Below are positions 17,699 to 25,835 of a DNA stretch of 64,000 nt, one piece after another. This DNA comes from Actinoplanes palleronii (lineage in GTDB: Bacteria; Actinomycetota; Actinomycetes; Mycobacteriales; Micromonosporaceae): the NCBI RefSeq assembly GCF_016862315.1, contig NZ_BOMS01000140.1, forward strand, positions 1 to 64,000, written 5' to 3'. How positions within the stretch are numbered: position 1 is the first letter of the stretch; the number at the start of each line of letters is the position of its first letter. The position numbers were made by a program, and so were the translations under genes. A model generated the notes under the pieces. It was given only the letters and a program-made list of their open reading frames with translations. It ran no database searches and had not been told where the DNA came from.

Positions 17699-18490
17699 AT
17701 GTCCGCCCAGGCACCCGAGGCGCACCCCGGCACCCACGACGTCGGCTGGTGGGAGCAGTTCGAGAGCGCCTCCGGCCGGTTCGACGCGGCGATCCTCACC
17801 ACCGGGCTGACCGAGCTGCTGCTCCCGAAGATCACCTCGCAGCTGCTGCAGCGGGAGGCGATCATCGCGGCCGACATCGCGATCATGTACCGGAACAAGC
17901 CGAACAGCGAGGGGCTGCGCGACCGCTACGACGCCGCCGCGCACCGGCTCCGCGAGACGATCGGCCGGCTCGCCGACCGGGACATCGAACGGACCACCCT
18001 GCTCGAGGCCGAGGCGGTCTCCTGGGTCATCGACGGCGACTTCGCGCACGCGGCCGCCGAGATCGAGGCCCGGGTCGGCACGGTCGTGCTGCTGCGCGTG
18101 TTCGTCGCCGCGCTGCGCGTCGCGCACCTGGACGTCAACGTCACCGCGCAACTGCTGAACGGCGGACGCACCCCGGCCGAGTCCATCTACGCCGGAAAGA
18201 TCCTCGGGAAGTACGGCTACTGGCCGGACTGGCTGCACAACCTGGTCGTCGAGCACGCCATGGCCGGCACCCTGACCGACGAGTTCGTGGCCGCGCTCGA
18301 CCTGTGCGCGTTCGCCACGCTGCGCTCCACCCAGGCGCGCCTGGCCCGGCAGCTGCTGCGCCAGGAACCGGAGGCGATCAACAACGCGGCACGGACCCTG
18401 GAGACCATCGGCGAGATCGAGATCGCGGCCCGGCTGCGCGAGGGTGACATGGGCGCGGTGGCCTTCGCCGCCCGATTCGCGTCGGTGTAA
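17699..18490 (+). CDS. Alpha-helical cytoplasmic protein of unknown function
   Basis: A 263-residue, largely helical protein without signal or membrane segments. It is rich in Ala, Leu, Glu and Arg, with recognisable stretches DVGWWEQFESASGRFDAA, LEAEAVSWVIDGDFAHA and GKYGYWPDWLHNLVVEHAM. The ATG at 17699 is preceded by GGGAGGTCGG, while an upstream ATG at 17666 has no ribosome binding site. It lies 39 bp before the FGGY kinase gene on the same strand, so a joint transcript is possible. I do not recognise the family. Confidence 0.65.
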   Translation: MSAQAPEAHPGTHDVGWWEQFESASGRFDAAILTTGLTELLLPKITSQLLQREAIIAADIAIMYRNKPNSEGLRDRYDAAAHRLRETIGRLADRDIERTTLLEAEAVSWVIDGDFAHAAAEIEARVGTVVLLRVFVAALRVAHLDVNVTAQLLNGGRTPAESIYAGKILGKYGYWPDWLHNLVVEHAMAGTLTDEFVAALDLCAFATLRSTQARLARQLLRQEPEAINNAARTLETIGEIEIAARLREGDMGAVAFAARFASV

Positions 18491-18529
18491 CGGGTCGCGC
18501 GGTAAAGGTTTTCACGACTGCGGTAGAAC

Positions 18530-20152
18530 ATGACCATGACGGAGACGGTTGAACGGCCACTGGCCGGCACGCGCGAGGCGATCGAACAGGGCCGTACCGC
18601 GCTCGGGATCGAACTGGGCTCCACCCGGATCAAGGCGGTGCTGATCGGGCCCGGCCACGAGGCGATCGCGGTCGGCAGTCACGACTGGGAGAACCAGTTC
18701 GTCGACCGCACCTGGACGTACTCGCTCGACGCGGTCTGGTCCGGCCTGCAGGCGTGCTTCGCCGCGCTCGCCGCCGACGTGCGCGAGCAGTACGGCGTCG
18801 AGCTGCGCGGCACCGGCGCGCTCGGCGTCTCCGCGATGATGCACGGCTACCTGGCCTTCGACGCCGAGGGTGAGCTGCTGACCCCGTTCCGCACCTGGCG
18901 CAACACCAACACCGGCGACGCGTCCGAGCAGCTCAGCGAGCTGTTCGGGTACAACATCCCGCACCGCTGGAGCATCGCGCACCTCTACCAGGCGGTGCTC
19001 AATCGCGAGGAGCACGTCGGCCGGCTCGCCCACCTGACCACCCTGGCCGGGTACGTACACTGGAAGCTCACCGGCCAGCAGGTGCTGGGTGTCGGCGACG
19101 CCAGCGGCGTGTTCCCGATCGACACCGCCACCGGTGGCTACGACGCCGGCATGCTCGCCCAGTTCGACCAGCTGGTGGCCGGTCGCGGCCTGGCGTCGCC
19201 GCTGGCCGAGCTGCTGCCCGCGGTGCTGCCCGCCGGCGAGGCGGCCGGCACGCTCACCGCGGACGGCGCGCGCCTGCTCGACCCGAGCGGCACCCTGCAG
19301 CCGGGCGCCGCGCTGTGCCCGCCGGAGGGCGACGCCGGCACCGGCATGGTGGCCACCAACTCGGTGGCCCGGCGTACCGGCAACGTCAGCGCCGGCACCA
19401 GCATCTTCGCGATGATCGTGCTGGACGGGCCGCTGAGCCGGATGCACCCCGAGGTCGACCTGGTCACCACCCCGGCCGGCGACCTGGTCGCGATGGTGCA
19501 CTGCAACAACGGCGCCAGCGAGCTCAACGCGTGGGCCGGGCTGTTCGCCGAGTTCGCCACCGCGCTCGGCGCGAAGGCGGACACCAACACGGTCTTCGAG
19601 ACGCTGTTCCGGGCCGCGCTGGACGGGGCGCCGGACGGCGGCGGCCTGATGGCGTTCAACAACCTGTCCGGTGAGCCGATCACCAAGCTGCACGAGGGCC
19701 GGCCGCTGTTCCTGCGGGTGCCGGGCAGCTCGCTCGACCTGGCCACGTTCATGCGGACCCAGCTGTACGCCGCGCTGGCCACCCTGCGGATCGGCATGGA
19801 CGTGCTGCAGAAGGCCGAGTCGGTCCAGCTGGACCGGATGTTCGCGCACGGCGGGCTGTTCAAGACCGAGGGCGTGGCGCAGAAGCTGCTCGCCGCGGCG
19901 ATCAACACCCCGGTCTCGGTCGGTGACCTGGCCGCCGAGGGTGGCGCGTGGGGCATCGCGATCCTGGCCGCGTTCCTCACCGACCGGCAGCCGGGCCAGA
20001 GCCTCGACGACTTCCTGACCGGCACGGTCTTCGCCGGCGCGCGGCTGGACACGGCCGCCCCGGCCGCCGTCGACGTGGCCGGCTTCGACGCGTTCATGCA
20101 GCGCTACGTGGCCGCGCTGCCGGTGCAGCAGGCGGCGGTCGACCACAGCTGA
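18530..20152 (+). CDS. FGGY-family carbohydrate kinase (xylulokinase/ribulokinase-like)
   Basis: A 540-residue sugar kinase of the two-domain actin-like ATPase fold. The N-terminal phosphate motif is [27 protein letters not shown] and [10 protein letters not shown] follow in the sugar-binding half; the second domain has NVSAGTSIF and [12 protein letters not shown] with the adenosine site. It should phosphorylate a pentulose or similar sugar. An ATG at 18536, six bases after the -10-like TAGAAC, is an alternative leaderless start. No isomerase, epimerase or sugar transporter gene is adjacent. A terminator follows. Confidence 0.87.
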   Translation: MTMTETVERPLAGTREAIEQGRTALGIELGSTRIKAVLIGPGHEAIAVGSHDWENQFVDRTWTYSLDAVWSGLQACFAALAADVREQYGVELRGTGALGVSAMMHGYLAFDAEGELLTPFRTWRNTNTGDASEQLSELFGYNIPHRWSIAHLYQAVLNREEHVGRLAHLTTLAGYVHWKLTGQQVLGVGDASGVFPIDTATGGYDAGMLAQFDQLVAGRGLASPLAELLPAVLPAGEAAGTLTADGARLLDPSGTLQPGAALCPPEGDAGTGMVATNSVARRTGNVSAGTSIFAMIVLDGPLSRMHPEVDLVTTPAGDLVAMVHCNNGASELNAWAGLFAEFATALGAKADTNTVFETLFRAALDGAPDGGGLMAFNNLSGEPITKLHEGRPLFLRVPGSSLDLATFMRTQLYAALATLRIGMDVLQKAESVQLDRMFAHGGLFKTEGVAQKLLAAAINTPVSVGDLAAEGGAWGIAILAAFLTDRQPGQSLDDFLTGTVFAGARLDTAAPAAVDVAGFDAFMQRYVAALPVQQAAVDHS

Positions 20153-20162
20153 GTCGTGGGTG

Positions 20163-20203
20163 ACACCGGCCGTATCCGGCTTGCCAGCGGAGACGGCCGG
20201 TGT
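20163..20203 (+). terminator. Rho-independent-like hairpin after the FGGY kinase
   Basis: ACACCGGCCGT (20163-20173) pairs perfectly with ACGGCCGGTGT (20193-20203). The 19-nt loop can extend the stem by TCCG/CGGA. It lies 11 bp after the stop codon, with TTTACC following. Confidence 0.7.
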
Positions 20204-20279
20204 TTACCGTCGGGTGCCGGGTGAGAGGCGCTGCGACGGGCGATGGTCCGCCACGCTCATCCGGTTCCCGATGCGAGGG

Positions 20280-20301
20280 CGCCTCCTGACCAGAGGAGGC
20301 G
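20280..20301 (+). promoter_or_regulatory. Hairpin sequestering the ribosome binding site of the MFS gene
   Basis: CGCCTCCT (20280-20287) pairs perfectly with AGGAGGCG (20294-20301) around a 6-nt loop. The right arm is the Shine-Dalgarno sequence of the ATG at 20306, so the folded form would block translation. Confidence 0.55.
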
Positions 20302-20305
20302 TGAC

Positions 20306-21496
20306 ATGACGACCGCGACAGGTCTGACCACTCCCGGACACGTGCGCCGGCCGCGCGTCGGGTTGCTGACCCTGACCGCTGCCGCGTTCCTGTCGGTGAC
20401 CACCGAGATGTTGCCGACCGGGCTGCTGCCCGCGATCGGTGAGAGCTTCGACGTGCCGGTCTCCCGGGTGGGGTTGCTGGTCACCGCGTACGCGGTGATG
20501 GTCGCTGTTTTCGCGGCCTCGATCGGAGCCGCGACCGTAAGAATTCCGCGGCGCCGGCTGCTCACCCTGGCGCTGGTGGGCTACGCGATCACCAACGGGG
20601 TCACCGCGATCGCCGGCACCTTCGGTGTCGCGCTCGCCGCCCGGGTGGCCGGTGGCATCGTGCACGGGCTGTTCTGGGCGATCGCGGCCGGTTACGCGGC
20701 GCGGCTGGTCCCGCCGGACCGGATCGGCCGGGCGGCCACGTTCGTCTTCGCCGGTGGCACGGTCGCGTTCGTGGCCGGTGTCCCGGCCGGCACCTCGCTC
20801 GGTGAGCTGGTCGGCTGGCGCACCGCGTTCGGGGTGTTCGCCGTGCTGTTCGCGCTGCTCGCGGTCGCGGTCCGGTGGCTGCTGCCGGCGCTGCCGGGCG
20901 CCCAGGCCGGCTCGGTGGTGCGGCTGCGCACGGTGCTGCGGCTGCCCGGCATCGCCACCGTGGTGGCCACCACCGTCGTGATCAACCTGGGTTTCTACAC
21001 GTTCTACACGTATGTCGCGCCGTTCCTGCGGCAGGCGGGCGTGTCCGAGACCGCTATCGGTCCGGCCCTTCTGGTGTACGGCGTGGCCAACGGCGTCGGC
21101 CTGTTCCTGGCCGGCGTCATCGTCGACCGCCGTCCGCGCTCCGGCATCGTCACCTCGGTGAGCCTGCTGATCGCCGCGCTGGTCCTGGCGAGTGTCGCGG
21201 GCAGCAGCGTGCCGGCCCTGCTGGCGCTGGCCGTGTGCGGGCTCGCGGGCGGCACCATGCCGGTGTTCCTGCAGGCCGCCGCGCTGCGTGTGGCCCCCGC
21301 CGCACCGGACGCGGCGTCCGGGCTGACCGCGGCGGCGTTCAACGTCGGCATCGGCGGGGGAGCGCTGCTGGGCTCGGCCACCATCGGGATGGCCGGGGTG
21401 CCGGGCCTGCCGGTGGCGGGCGCGCTCCTGGCCGCCGCCGCGCTGGCCATCGTCGTGTCCGGCAGCCGGCTGGCGTTCCCACCCCGGCCGGCCTGA
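20306..21496 (+). CDS. DHA1-type MFS exporter (AraJ/SotB-like)
   Basis: A 396-residue, 12-helix transporter. TTEMLPTGLLPAIGESFDVPVSRVGLLVTAYAVMVA is the typical start of drug or sugar efflux proteins of the AraJ/YdhP/SotB group, and RVAGGIVHGLFWAI and FAGGTVAFVAGVPAGTSLGE follow. Substrates of relatives include sugars, IPTG and antibiotics. I place the start at 20306, behind AGGAGGCG; a longer frame begins at 20243 but would read through the ribosome binding site. Translation may be controlled by the hairpin at 20280-20301. A 22-bp stem follows the gene. Confidence 0.87.
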   Translation: MTTATGLTTPGHVRRPRVGLLTLTAAAFLSVTTEMLPTGLLPAIGESFDVPVSRVGLLVTAYAVMVAVFAASIGAATVRIPRRRLLTLALVGYAITNGVTAIAGTFGVALAARVAGGIVHGLFWAIAAGYAARLVPPDRIGRAATFVFAGGTVAFVAGVPAGTSLGELVGWRTAFGVFAVLFALLAVAVRWLLPALPGAQAGSVVRLRTVLRLPGIATVVATTVVINLGFYTFYTYVAPFLRQAGVSETAIGPALLVYGVANGVGLFLAGVIVDRRPRSGIVTSVSLLIAALVLASVAGSSVPALLALAVCGLAGGTMPVFLQAAALRVAPAAPDAASGLTAAAFNVGIGGGALLGSATIGMAGVPGLPVAGALLAAAALAIVVSGSRLAFPPRPA

Positions 21497-21507
21497 GGCG
21501 AGGCGAG

Positions 21508-21554
21508 GAGCGTGTGAAGTAATGGTGCGGAGCGCACCATTACTTCACACGCTC
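21508..21554. terminator. Perfect 22-bp inverted repeat between convergent genes
   Basis: Positions 21508-21529 pair base for base with 21533-21554 around a 3-nt centre (GAG). The stem runs from GAGCGTGTGAAG to GGTGCG. It lies between the MFS stop (21496) and the carboxypeptidase stop (21559), so it can terminate transcription both ways. Confidence 0.8.
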
Positions 21555-21558
21555 TCGG

Positions 21559-23634
21559 TCAGGACCCGGCTTGGTCCTGCGCGTTCTTCGCGACCCGGAC
21601 CAGCTCCACCAGGCCGCCCGCATACTCCTGGGCCTCGGCGTGCGCCTCGTCGAACGGCGGCTGGAAGCCGACGCCCTCCCACTCCTGCGTGGCCTCGTTC
21701 CAGCGGTCGTTGCCCACCTCGAAGTCCCAGGCGTCGATGCCCAGCTCGTAATAGAGCTGGTCAGCGGAGTTCCCGGCGGCCGAGTAGAGCACGTCGGCGA
21801 CCGGCCCGGTGTACGCCGGCCAGGTCACCGTCCCGCGCTCGGCGGCGATCGCACCGACGATCCGCCGGGCACTGTCCAGGAAGAACTTGGACTCGTCGAT
21901 GGTCGGGCGGGGCAGCGTGACCCGTCCCTCGGCCTTGTACGACCCGGGCGGCCACATGAAGTAGCCGCCGTAGGAGTGCACGTTCATCGCGAACCGGATG
22001 TTCGGATGCGCGGACGCCAGCGCGATCACGTTGCTGCTCTCCGCCTCGGAAAGTTCCGCGGTACCGGCATACGTCCCGGACAGGCAGTTCGCGCTGCCAC
22101 CGACATACCCGTCGAAATACGAACCGACCGTGTAGTTGCGGTTCACGTCGACGCCCCACGAGTCGCGGTACCGCGGATCGCGGTTCGCCCCGGTGCAGTG
22201 GTTGACCAGGTTCTTGCGCTGGAAGTTGAAGTCGTTGAACGAGTAGTTCGCGCCGTCCGGGTTGACCGTCGGAACCACGAAGACGTCCACGTTGTCGACC
22301 AACTCGCGGGTGGCCGGATCGGTCGCGTAGTTGGCCAGCAGCCGCTCGGCCAGCTCCAAGGTCACCAGCGGCGTCGCCCACTCCCGCGCGTGCTCCTGCG
22401 AGTAGGCCAGCACACCGATCTTGGAACCGTCGCGGACCTTGCCGATCCGCAGCGCCTGCACCGTCCACGGCTTCTGCGACACCTCGGTGCCCTTGAGCCC
22501 GTCGTCGAGGCGGACCGGCGCGACCGCCGGCATCGGCAGTCCGGCCGAGCCGGTTTCCACGACCGCGCGGAACCGTTGCGGGTATTTCGCGGAAATGAAG
22601 GCCGCGACGTCATCGGTGGTGCTGATCGTCTTGCCGGCACCGTCGGTGGCGAGCCGGACCGTCAGGACCCGATCAGCGTACGACGCGGAGAGCGCCCGAT
22701 TCGGCGCACCGGGATCGACGGTGCGCACCTGCACGCCGTTCATGCTCTGGTCACCGAACTTGACCGACTCCACCACGACCGCGGCCACGGCGGGGTCACC
22801 CAGATAGGCGACAGCGTTCCGCCGGTAGCCCTGGGTCTTGTTCGGCAGGTTGATCACGTCGACGAGCTTCGGGTACTGCCGGGCCAGCCGCTTGATCCGC
22901 GCGGCGATGTCGGCCGGCGTCATGTACGCCGCGATGAAGTCCTTCTGGTACCCGGCCGGCGTGGGCGGCGGCGTCGCACCGGGCCAGGTCGCCGGGGTGA
23001 CCGCGCGGGACGTCCCGCCGAGGCTCGACGACGCGGTGACCGTCACCGGCTTGCCGGGCAGCGGCTGCGGCAGCGCGTAGTGGTACTGGTACTCGCCGGA
23101 GTCCTCGAACCGCACCAGCGGGTACGTGCCGGTCGTACCGTCGGCGGTCTTCCAGGTCACGGTGATCTCGACGTCCGGATCGTCGGTCGCGGTCGTCGCG
23201 ACCTGCGTCTGCAGGAACGTCTTCCCGTTGGTGGTCCACCAGTACGCCTGCAGGAACTGCAGCGTGTCGGCCTGCAGCCGGGTGATCCCGGCCGGTTTCC
23301 GGGCGGCCGCGTCGGATTCGCGCTCGATCAGCTGGACCGGCACGGCCCCGCTCGCGGTCAGCGTGCGAAGCTGCGCGTCGTCGACGACCAGGTCGGCCAG
23401 CACGGCGCCGGAGTCGGTCCGGGGCCGGGCGGCCAGGTCCGCGCCGGAGGCCACCAGGCGGTCCAGGGTGGCCTGATCGGGTAACCGGAACCGGATCAGC
23501 GCGTGCTCGCCGGCGCTGAGCGAGATCGCGGGTGCCGCGGTGGCGGCGGGTTCCGCGTTCGCCGGGGGTGCGGCGAGCGCGGCACCCAGGGTGAGGGCGG
23601 CGGCGGTGGCCGCCCAGCGGGCTCGGGATGACAT
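21559..23634 (-). CDS. Secreted M14 zinc carboxypeptidase
   Basis: A 691-residue exported metallopeptidase. A Sec signal (about 1-29, ending in APPANAEPAA) and an N-terminal region precede the M14 domain (about 290-650). Zinc ligands are His and Glu in SQEHAREWATP and the histidine in MNVHSYGGYF; the catalytic glutamate is in DFEVGND. It should remove C-terminal residues from peptides outside the cell. The ATG at 23634 follows AGGAGGCTGG; an in-frame extension to 23727 is not needed. It diverges from the WXG100-like gene. Confidence 0.92.
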   Translation of the reverse strand: MSSRARWAATAAALTLGAALAAPPANAEPAATAAPAISLSAGEHALIRFRLPDQATLDRLVASGADLAARPRTDSGAVLADLVVDDAQLRTLTASGAVPVQLIERESDAAARKPAGITRLQADTLQFLQAYWWTTNGKTFLQTQVATTATDDPDVEITVTWKTADGTTGTYPLVRFEDSGEYQYHYALPQPLPGKPVTVTASSSLGGTSRAVTPATWPGATPPPTPAGYQKDFIAAYMTPADIAARIKRLARQYPKLVDVINLPNKTQGYRRNAVAYLGDPAVAAVVVESVKFGDQSMNGVQVRTVDPGAPNRALSASYADRVLTVRLATDGAGKTISTTDDVAAFISAKYPQRFRAVVETGSAGLPMPAVAPVRLDDGLKGTEVSQKPWTVQALRIGKVRDGSKIGVLAYSQEHAREWATPLVTLELAERLLANYATDPATRELVDNVDVFVVPTVNPDGANYSFNDFNFQRKNLVNHCTGANRDPRYRDSWGVDVNRNYTVGSYFDGYVGGSANCLSGTYAGTAELSEAESSNVIALASAHPNIRFAMNVHSYGGYFMWPPGSYKAEGRVTLPRPTIDESKFFLDSARRIVGAIAAERGTVTWPAYTGPVADVLYSAAGNSADQLYYELGIDAWDFEVGNDRWNEATQEWEGVGFQPPFDEAHAEAQEYAGGLVELVRVAKNAQDQAGS

Positions 23635-23765
23635 CCAGCCTCCTGAGGTATTGAAGGACGTAACTTCACCCCATCGGGTCAATCGACGAATGTCAACATC
23701 ACAGATTCCGTACGGGATGATGCGCACGGAAGTTCGGATGGCGCCGGGCGCTAACCTGCCGGGCT

Positions 23766-24719
23766 ATGGTCCCGATCGACGCGAAGCTGGTCCGCGTGCA
23801 CGCCGGCCATCTCGACCTGCTCCGGGCCCGGCTCGGCCGGCTCGGGACGAACGTGCAGCGCTTCGAGCAGGACCAGGCCGCGTTCGGGGTGCGCTGCGGG
23901 TGGATCCTGACCGGGCTGGGCGACCGTACGGTCCGGCAGGGCGAGCTGATCGCCTACATCGAGGAGACCCTGGTCCTGTTCGTGCAGGGTTTCGCCCGGG
24001 TGGCCGACGGCCGCGAGCTGCTCTCCGACATGATCGGGATGCCCGCGTCGTCCTCCGCCGTCGAACATCCCTCGTCCGAAGGTGCCGCGGCCGAAGCCAT
24101 CGACGACGTGCTGCACATGGTGGCGCGCCGGGACTGGGTGGCGCCGATGCTGGCCGAGGCGGCGCCGGTGGCCGAGTTCGCGGTGCCGGTCGGCGAGGGG
24201 ATCGGCGTGCTGCGGGCCGGCGGGCTGGACGGCGCGATGGCCGGCATCCCGCCGCTGCGGCAGATGCTCGACGACCTGACCGGGGCGCCCGCGGTGGTCG
24301 CCGAGCAGGCCGGGCACTGGGACGTGATGGCCACCGAGCTGGGCCGGATCGCCGCCGACCTGCAGGGCTACCTGGACCGGGACTTCGCCGCGCGGGACCG
24401 GCCGGACGTGCGGGCCTACCTGGCCATCATGGCGAACAACGTGGTCGCCCTGCGGGGCCTGGCCGCGGCGGCGAACGGCATGACCGTGGTGACCCGGGCG
24501 GCCGGTGACCTGATCCTGCTGGCCCGGGACATCGTCCGCGGCCTGATCGGTGACCTTGTCGCCCGGGTGCTCGTCTGGGTCGCCGACCCGGTGGTGGTCC
24601 CGCTGCCGGTGCTGACCGCCCGGCTGGCCGCCGTGGTGGTCACCGCGTGGCGGGTCGACGCGTACATCACCGCCCTGGTGGTCAGCATCTCCGGCCTGTC
24701 CCGCTGCATCGACGGCTGA
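23766..24719 (+). CDS. WXG100-like alpha-helical protein (possible type VII secretion-related)
   Basis: A 317-residue protein whose N-terminus (VHAGHLDLLRARLGRLGTNVQRFEQDQAAFGVRCGWI) reads like the long helices of the WXG100/PPE-type fold, with GW near residue 45. The C-terminal third is hydrophobic (VARVLVWVADPVVVPLPVLTARLAAVVV). This suggests an ESX-associated or surface protein, but no secretion genes are nearby. A -10-like TAACCT lies 8 nt before the ATG with no ribosome binding site, so the mRNA may be leaderless. Assignment is tentative. Confidence 0.6.
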   Translation: MVPIDAKLVRVHAGHLDLLRARLGRLGTNVQRFEQDQAAFGVRCGWILTGLGDRTVRQGELIAYIEETLVLFVQGFARVADGRELLSDMIGMPASSSAVEHPSSEGAAAEAIDDVLHMVARRDWVAPMLAEAAPVAEFAVPVGEGIGVLRAGGLDGAMAGIPPLRQMLDDLTGAPAVVAEQAGHWDVMATELGRIAADLQGYLDRDFAARDRPDVRAYLAIMANNVVALRGLAAAANGMTVVTRAAGDLILLARDIVRGLIGDLVARVLVWVADPVVVPLPVLTARLAAVVVTAWRVDAYITALVVSISGLSRCIDG

Positions 24720-24794
24720 TCCGGGCCGGGAGTGGCCTTCGAGCCGATCATCAAATCAGGCGACAGCTCGGGCGGAGTCCGGCAGGATCGCCGG

Positions 24795-25099
24795 GTGAAG
24801 CGAACAGACATGCCGGCGACCTGGGACGAGCGAAGCACCCTGGTGGCGATGCTTGACTACGCCCGGGGCACCGTCCGAGCCAAATGGGTCAACTTCTCGA
24901 CGACTACGAAGCCCAGTCCGAGCGCTACCGCGCCCTCGTTGCCGGCCTGGATCTCGACAGCCGCTCGCAGAAGACGATGAGTAATGGGCAGACCATGACC
25001 TTGCGCTTCGTACTCTTGCACCTCATCGAGGAGACAGCCCGCCACAACGGCCACCTCGACATCCTCCGAGAGATGGCAGACGGCGTCACTGGCATGTGA
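24795..25099 (+). pseudogene. DinB/DUF664-family gene with internal deletion and frameshift
   Basis: The GTG at 24795 opens KRTDMPATWDERSTLVAMLDYARGTVRAK, the normal N-terminus of a DUF664 DinB-type protein (mycothiol/bacillithiol S-transferase-like fold). At about 24882-24890 the text jumps, in another frame, to GQLLDDYEAQSERYRALVAGLD and continues to LLHLIEETARHNGHLDILRE and the normal C-terminal end at 25099. By comparison with my memory of the family (about 170 residues) some 60-75 residues in the middle are missing and the two halves are out of frame by 2. It is a recent-looking deletion pseudogene. Confidence 0.75.
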
Positions 25100-25182
25100 C
25101 AGGAGTGCCTCGTGCCGTGTCCCTGTCAAGCCCCGCTACCAGGCAGCCCTAACCATCACCATCATCTGCGGGTGGCTCTGAC

Positions 25183-25758
25183 CTACTCATGAAACACGCT
25201 CTGGCCGGCTGGGGCTGGGACCGGTTCTGGGGCGCGGTGGAGGACGACGGCAACGGTGCTGAACACGGCGACGAGTGTGGCGTTGACTGCCACGGCGACC
25301 CAGCCGATGTTGGCGATGTGGGCTATCGGCCAGGTGATCGCGGACACCGCGAGGAGCGCGACGGTCCAGGTCGGCGCGATCCCGCGCAGTACGGCGGCGC
25401 CGAGCAGCAGCGTGAGGGGGAAGCACAGGCCGAGCGGCTTGATCAGCACGGCGGCGCCGGTGGCGTCGACCAGATCGGTGTCGCCCAGCGAAACGTGGAT
25501 GGTGTTGAACCCGTACGCGACGTCGCCGGCCGCGCCGAACGCGCCGACCACAAGCAGCACCGCAGCCAACATGCCGTTGCCGAGGGTCACGAGGCGAACC
25601 ATGACAAGGGTGTAGCCGACCGCGCCGAGGACGTGGACTACGGCTGCGGTGGGATCGTCCCAGCCGCGAGTCGCGTAGAGCAGGTCGGCGATCAGATAGA
25701 TGGCAGGCGCGACGACAAGCGACGCAGTGAGCAGGCGCCCCAGAGGCGTGGAAGTCAT
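25183..25758 (-). CDS. Multi-pass membrane protein of unknown function
   Basis: The 191-residue product is predicted to have about six hydrophobic segments, starting with LLTASLVVAPAIYLIADLLY. A lipocalin-like or sensor role cannot be read; the layout resembles small integral membrane proteins of actinomycetes. The ATG at 25758 is preceded by GGTAGAAGC. It diverges from the sensor kinase gene at 25836, with the palindrome CAGGGTTAACCCTG between, so it may be a target of that two-component system. Confidence 0.75.
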   Translation of the reverse strand: MTSTPLGRLLTASLVVAPAIYLIADLLYATRGWDDPTAAVVHVLGAVGYTLVMVRLVTLGNGMLAAVLLVVGAFGAAGDVAYGFNTIHVSLGDTDLVDATGAAVLIKPLGLCFPLTLLLGAAVLRGIAPTWTVALLAVSAITWPIAHIANIGWVAVAVNATLVAVFSTVAVVLHRAPEPVPAPAGQSVFHE

Positions 25759-25815
25759 AGCTTCTACCGTCGGTGTGCCGACGCCGCCCGGCATCCGGGC
25801 CGGCCCTCGACATTC

Positions 25816-25829
25816 GCAGGGTTAACCCT
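25816..25829. promoter_or_regulatory. Perfect 14-bp palindrome, probable response-regulator operator
   Basis: CAGGGTTAACCCTG lies in the 77-bp gap between the membrane protein gene (start 25758, minus) and the sensor kinase gene (start 25836, plus). Its position, 7 bp before the kinase start, fits control of both genes by the adjacent NarL-type regulator. Confidence 0.5.
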
Positions 25830-25835
25830 GATCAC

